A stretch of 19,886 nt of DNA from an uncultured Collinsella sp. (GTDB taxonomy: Bacteria; Actinomycetota; Coriobacteriia; Coriobacteriales; Coriobacteriaceae), in assembly GCA_900550735.1 (NCBI GenBank), contig URTD01000017.1, positions 1-19,886 on the forward strand, given 5' to 3'. The translations under genes and the position numbers were made by a program. Positions within the stretch are counted from its first letter, which is position 1; each line of letters begins with the position of its first letter. This document shows, one piece after another, positions 7,193 through 15,073 of the stretch. The notes under the pieces are model-generated. The model searched no databases. It was not told where the DNA came from and was given only the letters and a program-made list of their open reading frames with translations.

Positions 7193-7214
7193 CCAGCACC
7201 CCGTCAGGTGCTGG
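7193..7214 (+). other. Hairpin in the rplF-rplR spacer
   Basis: CCAGCACC at 7193-7200 pairs perfectly with GGTGCTGG at 7207-7214 around a six-base loop. A CTTTTT run follows only after about 10 more bases, directly before the rplR ribosome binding site. This could be a weak attenuator or a processing signal inside the operon. Confidence 0.5.
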
Positions 7215-7242
7215 CAAGATCAACCTTTTTAGGAGTTTACGT

Positions 7243-7611
7243 ATGAACAAGCATAAGGCGAAGCTGGAAGGCCTCAAGCGTCGTCAGCGTCGTGTTCGCG
7301 GCAAGGTCTCGGGTACCTCCGAGCGTCCGCGTCTTCGCGTGACCCGTACTAACGCCAACATCTATGCCCAGATCATCGACGACAGCAAGGGCTCCAGCCT
7401 GACGCTCGTCTCTGCCTCGACCCTCGAGGCCGAGTTCAAGGGCACCCACACCTCGAACAAGGAGGCTGCGGAGAAGGTCGGTCAGCTCGTTGGCAAGCGC
7501 GCCATCGAGGCCGGCATCACCAAGGTCGCCTTCGATCGCGGTGGCCGTATCTACCATGGCCGCGTCAAGGCCCTCGCCGACGGTGCTCGTGCCGCCGGTC
7601 TCGAGTTCTAG
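7243..7611 (+). CDS. rplR: 50S ribosomal protein L18
   Basis: This 122-residue L18 has RRVRGKVSGTSERPRLRVTRTNANIYAQIIDD near the N terminus and the end GGRIYHGRVKALADGARAAGLEF that defines the family. L18 binds 5S rRNA together with L5. ATG 7243 is preceded by AGGAG at 7231-7235. The stop overlaps the ribosome binding site of rpsE, indicating tight coupling. Confidence 0.97.
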   Translation: MNKHKAKLEGLKRRQRRVRGKVSGTSERPRLRVTRTNANIYAQIIDDSKGSSLTLVSASTLEAEFKGTHTSNKEAAEKVGQLVGKRAIEAGITKVAFDRGGRIYHGRVKALADGARAAGLEF

Positions 7612-7625
7612 GAGGTATGTAGCAC

Positions 7626-8150
7626 ATGGCTCGTAATCAGAAGCAGCAGCGCGAGGCCTCCGAGTTCGAGGAGCGCGTCGTTTACATCAACCGCGTGTCG
7701 AAGACCGTCAAGGGTGGTCGTCGCATGAGCCTCGTCGCTCTCGTCGTCGTTGGCGACGGCAAGGGCAACGTCGGCGTTGGCATGGGCAAGTCCGCTGAGG
7801 TGCCCATGGCCATCTCCAAGGCATCTCTCGATGCCAAGAAGAACATGTTCCACGTGCCGGTGACCGAGCAGGGCACCATCCCGCACGAGGTTCTCGGCCA
7901 CTTTGGTGCCGGCCGCATCATCATCAAGCCCGCTGTCGAGGGTACCGGCGTTATCGCCGGCGGCGCTGTGCGTCCCCTCTTTGAGCTTGCTGGCATCAAG
8001 AACGTCCTGTCCAAGTCCCTCGGTACCGACAACGGCCTCAACATCATCAAGGCTGCCGTCGAGGGCCTCAAGGAGCTCTCCAGCCCTGAGGACGTCGCGG
8101 CTCGCCGTGGCCTGACGGTCTCCGAGATGTTCGTCGGTAAGGAGAACTAA
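7626..8150 (+). CDS. rpsE: 30S ribosomal protein S5
   Basis: This 174-residue S5 has the double-stranded RNA-binding-like N domain (EERVVYINRVSKTVKGGRR, then VVGDGKGNVGVGMGK) and the C-terminal ribosomal S5 fold (VIAGGAVRPLFELAGIKNVLSKSLG). S5 contributes to translational accuracy and lines the mRNA entry region. AGGAGGT at 7611-7617 overlaps the end of rplR. rpmD starts 2 bases after its stop. Confidence 0.97.
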   Translation: MARNQKQQREASEFEERVVYINRVSKTVKGGRRMSLVALVVVGDGKGNVGVGMGKSAEVPMAISKASLDAKKNMFHVPVTEQGTIPHEVLGHFGAGRIIIKPAVEGTGVIAGGAVRPLFELAGIKNVLSKSLGTDNGLNIIKAAVEGLKELSSPEDVAARRGLTVSEMFVGKEN

Positions 8151-8152
8151 GC

Positions 8153-8335
8153 ATGGCTGACACCATCAAGATCAAGCAGGTCCGCAGCACCAACGGTTGC
8201 AAGCAGGACCAGGTCCGTACTGTCCGTGCCCTCGGTCTCCACAGGATCCGCGAGGTTCGCGAGATTGCTGACAACGAGTCCGTCCGCGGCATGATCTTCA
8301 AGGTCAAGCACCTTGTCGAGATTGTAGAGGAGTAG
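8153..8335 (+). CDS. rpmD: 50S ribosomal protein L30
   Basis: This 60-residue L30 is of typical bacterial length. The core reads IKQVRSTNGCKQDQVRTVRALGL and then the family's VRGMIFKVKHLVEI end. Only 2 bases separate it from rpsE; its AAGGAG lies inside the end of rpsE, so translation is probably coupled. rplO follows 3 bases later. Confidence 0.96.
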   Translation: MADTIKIKQVRSTNGCKQDQVRTVRALGLHRIREVREIADNESVRGMIFKVKHLVEIVEE

Positions 8336-8338
8336 CAA

Positions 8339-8788
8339 ATGCAGCTTCACGATCTTACTCCCGCGCCCGGTTCCACCAAGAACCGCAAGCGCGTCGGCCG
8401 TGGCAATTCTTCGGGTCACGGCACCACTTCTGGCCGCGGTCAGAAGGGCCAGGGTTCCCGCTCTGGCGGCACCAAGGGTGCCGGCTTCGAGGGTGGCCAG
8501 ACTCCGCTGGCTATGCGCCTGCCCAAGCTTCCGGGCTTCCGTAACCCCCGTCGTATCGAGTACACCGCTGTTAACGTTGAGCGTCTCGAGCGTAAGTTCG
8601 AGGACGGCGCTGTGATCGACGGTGCCGCTCTTAAGGCCGCTCGCATCACCAAGAGCGAGTTCGAGCCCGTCAAGGTGCTCGGCAATGGTGAGCTCACCAA
8701 GAAGTTCACGGTCAAGGTCGACAAGGTCAGCGCTTCTGCGCAGGCCAAGATCGAGGCCGCCGGCGGAAAGGTCGAGCTGCCGTGCTAA
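8339..8788 (+). CDS. rplO: 50S ribosomal protein L15
   Basis: This 149-residue protein starts with MQLHDLTPAPGSTKNRKRVGRG followed by the long glycine/arginine-rich N-terminal arm (residues 20-60) that threads into 23S rRNA. The C-terminal half holds the globular L15 fold and ends in GGKVELPC. AGAGGAG at 8325-8331 serves as ribosome binding site. Its last codons overlap the start of secY by 7 bases. Confidence 0.97.
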   Translation: MQLHDLTPAPGSTKNRKRVGRGNSSGHGTTSGRGQKGQGSRSGGTKGAGFEGGQTPLAMRLPKLPGFRNPRRIEYTAVNVERLERKFEDGAVIDGAALKAARITKSEFEPVKVLGNGELTKKFTVKVDKVSASAQAKIEAAGGKVELPC

Positions 8789-10068
8789 ATGGTCTTAAGA
8801 ATGCTTTCCGCATCAAAGAATTGCGCGAAAAGATTCTTTTTACCATAGCTATGATCGTCGTGTACCGCATTGGTGCGCACGTTCCTGTGCCCGGCATTCC
8901 CTTCCAGGGGATGCTGGGCCTTTTCTCGACCGATAACAATTCGGTCGCCGCAGGTGCTATGGCCCTCCTGAATCTTTTCTCTGGCGGCGCGTTGAGCTAT
9001 GTGTCGGTGTTTTCGCTGGGCATCATGCCTTACATCACCAGCTCGATCATCCTCCAGATGCTCCAGGCCGTTGTGCCTTCCCTGCATGAGCTTGCCCGCG
9101 AGGGCGAGGTCGGTCAGACCAAGATTACGCAGTATTCGCGTTACCTCACCCTTGCTCTGGCAATCCTCAACTCCGTGGGTTACCTCTTCCTCTTTAAGAG
9201 CTTCGGCATCAGCTTCAATGGCGCCGGCGCTCCCGAGATCATCTTCGACCTCATGATCGTCGGCACGCTCACTGCGGGCGCCATGCTGATCATGTGGATT
9301 GGTGAGCTCATCACCCAGCGCGGTATCGGCAATGGCATGTCGCTGATCATCTTTGCGAACATCATGGCCGGTCTGCCGCAGGCTATCTTCTCCAGCACCG
9401 AGGGCAATGCCGGTGGCATCATCACCATGGTGATCATCTGCGCCATCATCCTGCTGGTTATCCCGCTGATTGTTTTCCTTGAGCGCGGCCAGCGCCGCAT
9501 CCCGGTCTCCTACGCTAAGCGCGTCGTGGGCCGTCGTATGATGGGTGGTCAGACCACCTACCTGCCCATCAAGGTCAACACCGCGGGTGTCGTGCCAATC
9601 ATCTTCGCTTCGGCGCTGCTGTACTTCCCGGCTCAGATTGCCGTGTTCTTCCCCGGCATCGGCTGGATTCAGGCAGTTGCCTCTGCGCTTTCGCGCGGCT
9701 GGCTCAACTGGGTGCTTAACGTTGTCCTCATCGTGTTTTTCGCGTACTTCTACACCTCCATGGTGTTCAACCCCGATGACACGGCCGACAACCTTAAGAA
9801 GCAGGGCGGCTTTATTCCGGGCGTGCGTCCGGGTAGGGCTACCGCGGCCTACATCAAGAACGCGCTCAACAAGATTACGCTTCCCAGCGCTGTCTTTTTG
9901 GCGCTCATCGCCATCGTGCCTTCGATCATCTTCTCCTTTACGGGTAACCAGCTGATCCAGGCATTTGGCGGCACGTCCATCCTCATCATGGTCGGCGTCG
10001 TGCTCGACACGGTCGATAAGCTCGAAGGCCAGATCAAGATGTATGATTACGATGGATTCTTTAAATAG
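8782..10068 (+). CDS. secY: Protein translocase subunit SecY
   Basis: This 428-residue polytopic inner-membrane protein has about ten hydrophobic segments, the channel of the Sec translocon. Typical blocks include RIGAHVPVPGIPF, LGIMPYITSSIILQML (plug and TM2 region), GIGNGMSLIIFANIMAG, ERGQRRIPVSYAKRVVG (cytosolic loop used in SecA/ribosome contact), and IPGVRPG. The best start is GTG 8782, giving MLNGLKNAFRIKELREKI. It overlaps the rplO end by 7 bases and has GGAAAGG at 8766-8772. The ATG at 8789 is out of frame. SecE and SecG are not in this window. Confidence 0.97.
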   Translation: MLNGLKNAFRIKELREKILFTIAMIVVYRIGAHVPVPGIPFQGMLGLFSTDNNSVAAGAMALLNLFSGGALSYVSVFSLGIMPYITSSIILQMLQAVVPSLHELAREGEVGQTKITQYSRYLTLALAILNSVGYLFLFKSFGISFNGAGAPEIIFDLMIVGTLTAGAMLIMWIGELITQRGIGNGMSLIIFANIMAGLPQAIFSSTEGNAGGIITMVIICAIILLVIPLIVFLERGQRRIPVSYAKRVVGRRMMGGQTTYLPIKVNTAGVVPIIFASALLYFPAQIAVFFPGIGWIQAVASALSRGWLNWVLNVVLIVFFAYFYTSMVFNPDDTADNLKKQGGFIPGVRPGRATAAYIKNALNKITLPSAVFLALIAIVPSIIFSFTGNQLIQAFGGTSILIMVGVVLDTVDKLEGQIKMYDYDGFFK

Positions 10069-10086
10069 GCTAGAGGAGGATTGCTC

Positions 10087-10713
10087 ATGAACCTCGTATT
10101 GCTCGGAGCTCCGGGTGCCGGTAAGGGTACCGTCGCACAGGAGCTCGTCGCCGAGTTTGGCGTCGCTCACATTTCCACGGGCGACCTGCTGCGTGCTGCC
10201 GTCAAGGGTGGCACCGAGCTTGGTATTCAGGCTAAGAAGTACATGGACGCTGGCGAGCTCGTTCCCGATCAGCTCGTGATCGACCTTGTCAAGGAGCGCC
10301 TTGCCGCCGATGACGCCCAGCAGGGCTTCATCCTCGACGGCTTCCCGCGCAACACCGCCCAGGCCGTGACGCTCGATTCCGAGCTCTCCGCCATGGGTCG
10401 CGAGATCGACTGCGCCCTTCTGGTCGATGTGGCCCCCGAGGTCATTATCGATCGTCTGTCTTCGCGTCGCAACTGCCGCGCCTGCGGTTACACCGGCACC
10501 GCTGCCGATGCTACCTGCCCCAAGTGTGGCGGCGAGATGTATCAGCGCGACGACGACAAGCCCGAGACCATCAAGAACCGTCTCGACGTCTACGAGAAGT
10601 CCACGAGCCCGCTCGTCGACTACTATCGTGGCCAGGGTCTGCTCAAGTCGGTCAACGGTGACCAGGCTCGCGAGACCGTGTACGGGGATGTCAAAGAGGC
10701 TCTCGGTCTATGA
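10087..10713 (+). CDS. adk: Adenylate kinase with a zinc-type, shortened lid
   Basis: This 208-residue cytoplasmic enzyme converts ATP and AMP to two ADP. It shows the P-loop GAPGAGKGT (7-15), the AMP-binding region and DGFPRN (84-89). The lid has two CxxC pairs (C130/C133 and C144/C147), so it probably binds zinc. Only 10 residues separate the pairs, against about 16 in the commonly described zinc lids. The start is ATG 10087 because AGGAGGA at 10074-10080 fits it; an upstream in-frame TTG at 10081 touches the ribosome binding site. Its stop overlaps the map start (ATGA). Confidence 0.96.
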   Translation: MNLVLLGAPGAGKGTVAQELVAEFGVAHISTGDLLRAAVKGGTELGIQAKKYMDAGELVPDQLVIDLVKERLAADDAQQGFILDGFPRNTAQAVTLDSELSAMGREIDCALLVDVAPEVIIDRLSSRRNCRACGYTGTAADATCPKCGGEMYQRDDDKPETIKNRLDVYEKSTSPLVDYYRGQGLLKSVNGDQARETVYGDVKEALGL

Positions 10714-11498
10714 TCAAGATTAAGTCTGCAACGCAAATCGAGCAGATGAAGAAGGCAGGAGCGCTATCTAAGATGGCGCTCCGCCACGTTGGAGCCATGG
10801 TGCGCCCCGGCGTTTCGACTTTTGAGCTCGATCAGCTCGCGGAGCAGATTATCCGCATGCATGGTGGCACCCCAGCCTTTAAGGGTTACGGCGGGTTTCC
10901 CGGAACCATTTGCGCATCGATTAACGATGCCGTGGTACACGGTATTCCCAACCCCGACATGATCCTGCGCGATGGCGATATCATCTCCATCGATACGGGA
11001 GCCGTTGTCGACGGTTGGGTCGGCGATAACGCTTGGACGTTTTTCGTCGGCACCCCCACGCCCGAAGCCAAGGCTTTGTGTGAGGTCACGCGCGATTGCC
11101 TTAAGGCTGCCATCGAGCAGGCTGTTCCCGGTAACCATATCGGGGACGTCGGTTATGCCGTTCAGTCCCTCGCCGAGTCTCACGGTTACGGCGTGCTTCG
11201 TGATTATGTTGGCCATGGCATTGGACGCGTGATGCACGAGGACCCCAACGTTCCTAACTATGGAAAGAAGGGGAGGGGCGTTCGCCTCCAGGCCGGCATG
11301 GTCATTGCCATCGAGCCGATGGTTACGATGGGTTCCAACCATGTGAGCACGGGCTCCGACGGTTGGATTGTTACGACCAACGACCACCTGCCCGCCGCGC
11401 ACTACGAGAACACCGTCGCCATTACCAATGACGGTCCGGTGATTCTGACCACGGATGCCCAAGGTGCTTGGTGTTCGCTCCAAGGTGGAGAAATGTAA
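10710..11498 (+). CDS. map: Type I methionine aminopeptidase
   Basis: This 262-residue enzyme removes the initiator methionine from new proteins. The two-metal site is complete: D95 (SIDTG), D106 (VGDNAWTF), H169 (GHGIGR), E202 (IEPM) and E233 (YENTVAI). H77 in VVHGIP is the conserved substrate-binding histidine. It overlaps adk by four bases (ATGA), a typical translational coupling. The last 15 residues (TDAQGAWCSLQGGEM) form a short tail beyond the catalytic fold. Confidence 0.97.
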   Translation: MIKIKSATQIEQMKKAGALSKMALRHVGAMVRPGVSTFELDQLAEQIIRMHGGTPAFKGYGGFPGTICASINDAVVHGIPNPDMILRDGDIISIDTGAVVDGWVGDNAWTFFVGTPTPEAKALCEVTRDCLKAAIEQAVPGNHIGDVGYAVQSLAESHGYGVLRDYVGHGIGRVMHEDPNVPNYGKKGRGVRLQAGMVIAIEPMVTMGSNHVSTGSDGWIVTTNDHLPAAHYENTVAITNDGPVILTTDAQGAWCSLQGGEM

Positions 11499-11534
11499 CA
11501 AGTTCCACTTAGTTGTGGAGCCATTACGAAGTTA

Positions 11535-11563
11535 TTACGATGCGTGCATACGTGTTGTAGAAT
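11535..11563 (+). promoter_or_regulatory. Possible promoter for infA and the alpha operon
   Basis: In the 104-base gap after map, TAGAAT at 11558-11563 (5 of 6 match to the -10 consensus) lies 17 bases after TTACGA at 11535-11540 (weak -35). This would give a start about 30 bases before infA. An internal promoter here would let infA-rplQ be made apart from the upstream genes. Confidence 0.4.
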
Positions 11564-11602
11564 ACTCAAACGCTGTCGTTTTCTAGAGAAAGATGATTGC
11601 TT

Positions 11603-11821
11603 GTGAAGAAGGAAGACGCAATTGAGCTCGAGGGTACGGTAAAGGAACCGTTGCCCAACGCCATGTTTAAGGTCGAGCTCGAGAACGGTCATTCGGTTCT
11701 GTGCAACATTTCTGGCAAGATCCGAATGAATTACATCCGTATTCTCCCCGGTGACAGGGTTGTCGTGGAGCTTTCCCCGTACGACCTGACCCGCGGCCGC
11801 ATCACCTATCGCTACAAATAG
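11603..11821 (+). CDS. infA: Translation initiation factor IF-1
   Basis: From GTG 11603 the protein is 72 residues, VKKEDAIELEGTV to the family-typical end SPYDLTRGRITYRYK. IF-1 is a single OB-fold protein that binds the A site of the 30S subunit; the RMNYIRILPGDRVVVE core is diagnostic. A TTG two codons upstream (11597) is in frame, but IF-1 proteins usually begin at this KKEDAIE or KKDAIE point. The ribosome binding site is weak (GAGAAAG at 11586-11592). It lies between map and rpmJ as in other high-GC Gram-positives. Confidence 0.93.
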   Translation: MKKEDAIELEGTVKEPLPNAMFKVELENGHSVLCNISGKIRMNYIRILPGDRVVVELSPYDLTRGRITYRYK

Positions 11822-11845
11822 CGGCACGCATACACGCACTCCATT

Positions 11846-11922
11846 TCCGACTGCAGGCTTAGCTCAACCTACGGTCGGATTGTGTGTGAAGACCAGCCAT
11901 AGTTTTAAACGCCTGCGGCTGG
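11846..11922 (+). other. Two hairpins in the 150-base infA-rpmJ spacer
   Basis: TCCGAC at 11846-11851 pairs with GTCGGA at 11874-11879, and CCAGCC at 11893-11898 pairs with GGCTGG at 11917-11922. Both arms are only 6 bp and the loops are long, so stability is moderate. The position before rpmJ-rpsM could suit a leader for ribosomal-protein control. That is speculation. Confidence 0.35.
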
Positions 11923-11971
11923 GCGAGTAGATAGTAGGGAAGTAGTTTGAGCGCTACCGAAAGGAAGAACG

Positions 11972-12085
11972 ATGAAGGTACGTCCTTCGGTCAAGAAGAT
12001 GTGCGATAAGTGCAAAATCATTAGGCGCCATGGCAAGGTCCTCGTCATTTGCGAGAACCCCCGTCATAAGCAGCGTCAGGGTTAA
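11972..12085 (+). CDS. rpmJ: 50S ribosomal protein L36, zinc form
   Basis: This 37-residue protein runs from MKVRPSVKKMCDKC to CENPRHKQRQG. The zinc ligands C11, C14, C27 and H32 are all present, so it is the C+ form. L36 is the smallest large-subunit protein and stabilises 23S rRNA. AAGGAAG precedes ATG 11972. rpsM begins 14 bases after the stop, the usual order in alpha operons. Confidence 0.96.
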   Translation: MKVRPSVKKMCDKCKIIRRHGKVLVICENPRHKQRQG

Positions 12086-12099
12086 GAGAGGAGACTACG

Positions 12100-12474
12100 T
12101 TGGCCCGTATTAATGGTGTCGACCTCCCGCGTGAGAAGCGCGTTGAGATCGGTCTGACCTACATTTACGGCATCGGCCGCACCACTGCGACGAAGATTTG
12201 CGTCGAGTGCAACGTTAACGTGGATACGCGCGTTAAGGACCTCACCGAGGATGAGGTTAACGCCATCCGCGATTATATCGATAAGAACCAGATCATGGTT
12301 GAGGGCGACCTCCGCCGTGAGCGCAACCAGAACGTCAAGCGCCTTATGGACATCGGCTGCAACCGCGGCCTTCGTCACCGCAAGGGCCTCCCGGTCCGCG
12401 GCCAGCGCACCCACACTAACGCTCGTACCCGCAAGGGCCCGAAGCGTCAGATCGGTGCTAAGAAGAAGAAATAA
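12100..12474 (+). CDS. rpsM: 30S ribosomal protein S13
   Basis: This 124-residue S13 has the start ARINGVDLPREKRVEIGLTYIYGIG with a helix-two-turn-helix rRNA-binding region. The C-terminal block RHRKGLPVRGQRTHTNARTRKGP with a lysine-rich tail reaches toward the tRNAs. The start is TTG 12100, preceded by AGGAG. The length and the second residue (Ala) agree with the family. Confidence 0.97.
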   Translation: MARINGVDLPREKRVEIGLTYIYGIGRTTATKICVECNVNVDTRVKDLTEDEVNAIRDYIDKNQIMVEGDLRRERNQNVKRLMDIGCNRGLRHRKGLPVRGQRTHTNARTRKGPKRQIGAKKKK

Positions 12475-12488
12475 GGAGCGCTAGATAG

Positions 12489-12893
12489 ATGGCTACTGCT
12501 AAGAAGAACGTTCGCGCTGCCCGTCTGAAGCGCGCGGACCGTAAGAACATTTCCGTGGGCCAGGCTCACATTCGTTCTACGTTCAACAACACGATCGTTT
12601 CGATCACCGATCCCCAGGGCAACGTCATTTCCTGGAAGTCGGCTGGCCAGGTGGGCTTCAAGGGCTCCCGTAAGTCCACGCCGTTCGCTGCTCAGATGGC
12701 TGCCGAGGCTGCTGCCAAGCAGGCCATGGAGCACGGTATGAAGAAGGTTTCCGTCTTCGTCAAGGGCCCCGGCTCCGGTCGTGAGACCGCCATCCGCTCC
12801 CTCCAGGCTGCTGGCCTCGAGGTCTCGAGCATCCAGGACAAGACCCCCATTCCGCACAACGGCTGCCGCCCCAAGAAGCGTCGCCGCGTGTAA
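12489..12893 (+). CDS. rpsK: 30S ribosomal protein S11
   Basis: At 134 residues this is usual length. It shows GQAHIRSTFNNTIVSITDPQGNVISW, the TPFAAQMAAEAAAKQAMEHG helix, VKGPGSGRETAIRSLQ, and the strictly conserved end DKTPIPHNGCRPKKRRRV. S11 lies on the 30S platform near the Shine-Dalgarno helix. AAGGAG overlaps the rpsM stop (12474-12479), so the two are coupled. Confidence 0.98.
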   Translation: MATAKKNVRAARLKRADRKNISVGQAHIRSTFNNTIVSITDPQGNVISWKSAGQVGFKGSRKSTPFAAQMAAEAAAKQAMEHGMKKVSVFVKGPGSGRETAIRSLQAAGLEVSSIQDKTPIPHNGCRPKKRRRV

Positions 12894-12912
12894 CTGAAAG
12901 GATCGTATCAAT

Positions 12913-13509
12913 ATGGCAATCGACAGGACTCCTGTTCTTAAGCGCTGCCGTCAGCTCGGGATCGATCCCGCTGAGCTCGGTTACAGCAGCAAGAAGGAAT
13001 CTATCCGTCAGCCCAAGCGCCGTCGCAAGGAATCTGAGTACGGCATGCAGCTGCGCGAGAAGCAGAAGGTCAAGTTTATTTATGGCGTTCTGGAGAAGCA
13101 GTTCCACGGCTACTTCAACAAGGCCCGTAAGATGAACGGCGTCACCGGTGAGAACCTCATGATCATCCTTGAGTCTCGCCTCGACAACGTTGTCTTCCGT
13201 CTTGGCTTCGCCCGCACCCGCAAAGAGGCTCGTCAGCTTGTCAACCACGGTCACTTCACCGTGAACGGCAAGCGCGTGGACATCCCGTCCTACCGCGTCA
13301 AGGCCGGCGACGTCGTCGCTGTCGGCGAGAAGTTCCGTGACCTCCTCCCCATCAAGGAGGCCCTGATTTCCTCCGAGCGCTTTGAGGTCCCTGGCTGGCT
13401 CGAGGTCGATATCGAGAAGCTGTCTGGTAACGTGCTCGCTCTGCCGACGCGTGAGCAGATCAGCGGTGATATCAACGAGCAGCTCATCGTCGAGCTCTAC
13501 TCTAAGTAG
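12913..13509 (+). CDS. rpsD: 30S ribosomal protein S4, zinc-free form
   Basis: This 198-residue S4 includes an S4 RNA-binding domain (ESRLDNVVFRLGFARTRKEARQLVNHGHFTVNGKRVDIPSYRV, about 96-138) and a basic N-terminal domain. The N-terminal zinc-binding cysteine cluster of some S4 proteins is absent; only one early cysteine (about residue 12) is seen. S4 nucleates 30S assembly and, in Escherichia coli, represses the alpha operon. It lies between rpsK and rpoA. Confidence 0.97.
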   Translation: MAIDRTPVLKRCRQLGIDPAELGYSSKKESIRQPKRRRKESEYGMQLREKQKVKFIYGVLEKQFHGYFNKARKMNGVTGENLMIILESRLDNVVFRLGFARTRKEARQLVNHGHFTVNGKRVDIPSYRVKAGDVVAVGEKFRDLLPIKEALISSERFEVPGWLEVDIEKLSGNVLALPTREQISGDINEQLIVELYSK

Positions 13510-13541
13510 TCCATCCGGGCTGCTGAGGCTGGAGGTAATAC

Positions 13542-14483
13542 ATGTCAGAATTCATTAGGCCTCAGGTTCAGGTCGAAGAGATCAACGAGACGTCTGCTCG
13601 TGTCTCCGTCGAGCCGCTCGAGCGTGGTTACGGCGATACGCTGGGTAACTCCCTTCGTCGCGTTCTTCTGTCCTCGCTCGAGGGTGCCGCCGTCGAGGCT
13701 ATTCAGATCGATGGTGCGCAGCACGAGTTCATGACCATCCCTAACATGGTCGAGGATGTCACCGACATCGTCCTGAATGTCAAGGGTCTTGTCTTCAGGG
13801 CTCTCGGCACGACCGACGAGGCGACCGCCACCATCTCGGTTGACGGCCCCTGCGAGGTCACCGGTGCGGACTTCTTTATTCCGTCCGAGTTTGAGCTGGT
13901 CAACCCCGAGCAGCACATCGCTACACTCACCGAGGGTGGCCATCTCACCATGAGCATGCGCATCGGCTATGGCCGCGGCTATGTTTCTGGCGAGGCCAAC
14001 AAGCGCGACAACGATCCCATCGGTGTGATCCACGTCGACTCGCTGTACTCGCCGGTTTCCCGTTGCGCCAAGCTCGTTGAGGCTTGCCGTGTCGGTCAGC
14101 CCACCGACTACGACCGCCTTGTCCTCGAGATCGAGACCAACGGCTCCATCGCCCCGCGCGACGCCGTGGTCCAGGCTGCCAATATCATTAACCAGCATAT
14201 GGCTGCCTTTATGAACCTTGCCGAGACCCCCGAGGTCGAGGAGGAGGCTTCGATCTTCGCTCCCGAGGTCACCAACGACAACGCCGAGCTGGACAAGCAG
14301 ATTGAGGATCTGGACCTTTCCGTCCGTTCTTACAACTGCCTTAAGCGCGCCAGCATTCACTCGGTCCGTCAGCTCGTTGAGTTCTCGGAGAACGATCTGC
14401 TCAACATCCGTAACTTCGGTGTTAAGTCGATCGAGGAAGTGAAGGACAAGCTTGAGTCCATGGGCCTGAGCCTGAAGGCTTAA
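13542..14483 (+). CDS. rpoA: RNA polymerase alpha subunit
   Basis: This 313-residue protein has an N-terminal assembly domain (FEPLERGYGDTLGNSLRRVLLSS-type block near residues 22-45) and a C-terminal DNA-contacting domain (NCLKRASIHSVRQLVEFSENDLLNIRNFGVKSIEEVKDKL, about 265-305), joined by an acidic linker. It dimerises to start assembly of the core enzyme, and the C-terminal domain binds UP elements and activators. ATG 13542 follows GGAGGT. rplQ follows 30 bases later. Confidence 0.98.
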   Translation: MSEFIRPQVQVEEINETSARVSVEPLERGYGDTLGNSLRRVLLSSLEGAAVEAIQIDGAQHEFMTIPNMVEDVTDIVLNVKGLVFRALGTTDEATATISVDGPCEVTGADFFIPSEFELVNPEQHIATLTEGGHLTMSMRIGYGRGYVSGEANKRDNDPIGVIHVDSLYSPVSRCAKLVEACRVGQPTDYDRLVLEIETNGSIAPRDAVVQAANIINQHMAAFMNLAETPEVEEEASIFAPEVTNDNAELDKQIEDLDLSVRSYNCLKRASIHSVRQLVEFSENDLLNIRNFGVKSIEEVKDKLESMGLSLKA

Positions 14484-14513
14484 TGCTTCGCATATTTGAG
14501 GAGAAACTAGACC

Positions 14514-14981
14514 ATGCGTCATAACGTTAAGAAGGGCCTGAAGCTCGGCACCGATGCGAGCCACACCAAGGCCATGAAGAAGAGCCTTGCTAAGGCCCTC
14601 TTCGAGAACGACCGCATCAAGACCACCGAGACCCGCGCTAAGGCGCTGCGTTCGGTCGTCGATCCGATCATCACCTGGGCCAAGAAGGGCGACCTGCACT
14701 CTCGTCGTCTGGCTATCGCCAAGCTCGGCGATAAGCAGCTCGTTGCCGAGATCTTCGACAAGGCTGCTCAGGGCATGTGGCAGGACCGCAACGGCGGTTA
14801 CACCCGCATCATGAAGCTCGGTAACCGCAAGGGCGACAACGCTCCCATCGTTATCATGGAGCTCGTCACCGAGCCTTGCACGCCTAAGGCTAAGAAGGCT
14901 GCTCCGGCCCCCAAGAAGGCCGCTGCTCCCAAGAAGGTCGAGGCTGCCGAGGAGGCTCCTGCTGAGGAGACCGCTGAGTAG
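14514..14981 (+). CDS. rplQ: 50S ribosomal protein L17 with Ala/Lys/Glu tail
   Basis: The 155-residue protein has a standard L17 core of about 120 residues (MRHNVKKGLKLGTDASHTKAMKKSLAKALFENDRIKTTETRAKALR onward, then GGYTRIMKLGNRKGDNAPIVIMELV). A low-complexity tail of Lys, Ala, Pro and Glu follows, from about residue 123. Such tails are common in actinobacterial L17. It is the last gene of the alpha operon and is followed by a strong terminator at 15008-15038. Confidence 0.97.
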   Translation: MRHNVKKGLKLGTDASHTKAMKKSLAKALFENDRIKTTETRAKALRSVVDPIITWAKKGDLHSRRLAIAKLGDKQLVAEIFDKAAQGMWQDRNGGYTRIMKLGNRKGDNAPIVIMELVTEPCTPKAKKAAPAPKKAAAPKKVEAAEEAPAEETAE

Positions 14982-15007
14982 ACAATCCGTCTGCATAGGC
15001 TATATTC

Positions 15008-15038
15008 GAGGGGTACGTTCGCGTACCCCTCTTTTTTT
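15008..15038 (+). terminator. Rho-independent terminator of the spc/alpha block
   Basis: GAGGGGTACG at 15008-15017 pairs perfectly with CGTACCCCTC at 15022-15031 around a TTCG tetraloop, followed by seven T. It begins 26 bases after the rplQ stop. Confidence 0.95.
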
Positions 15039-15073
15039 GTCGAAATGCCATTGCCTGTTTGTTGGGAGCGTCC

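Noticed and set aside
8785..10170. 461-codon minus-strand frame opposite secY
   Set aside because: secY is unambiguous. The antisense product is highly charged and low in hydrophobic content, as expected for the reverse of a membrane protein gene.
13545..14996. 483-codon minus-strand frame opposite rpoA and rplQ
   Set aside because: It is a shadow of two conserved genes in the same codon register, with no recognisable domain.
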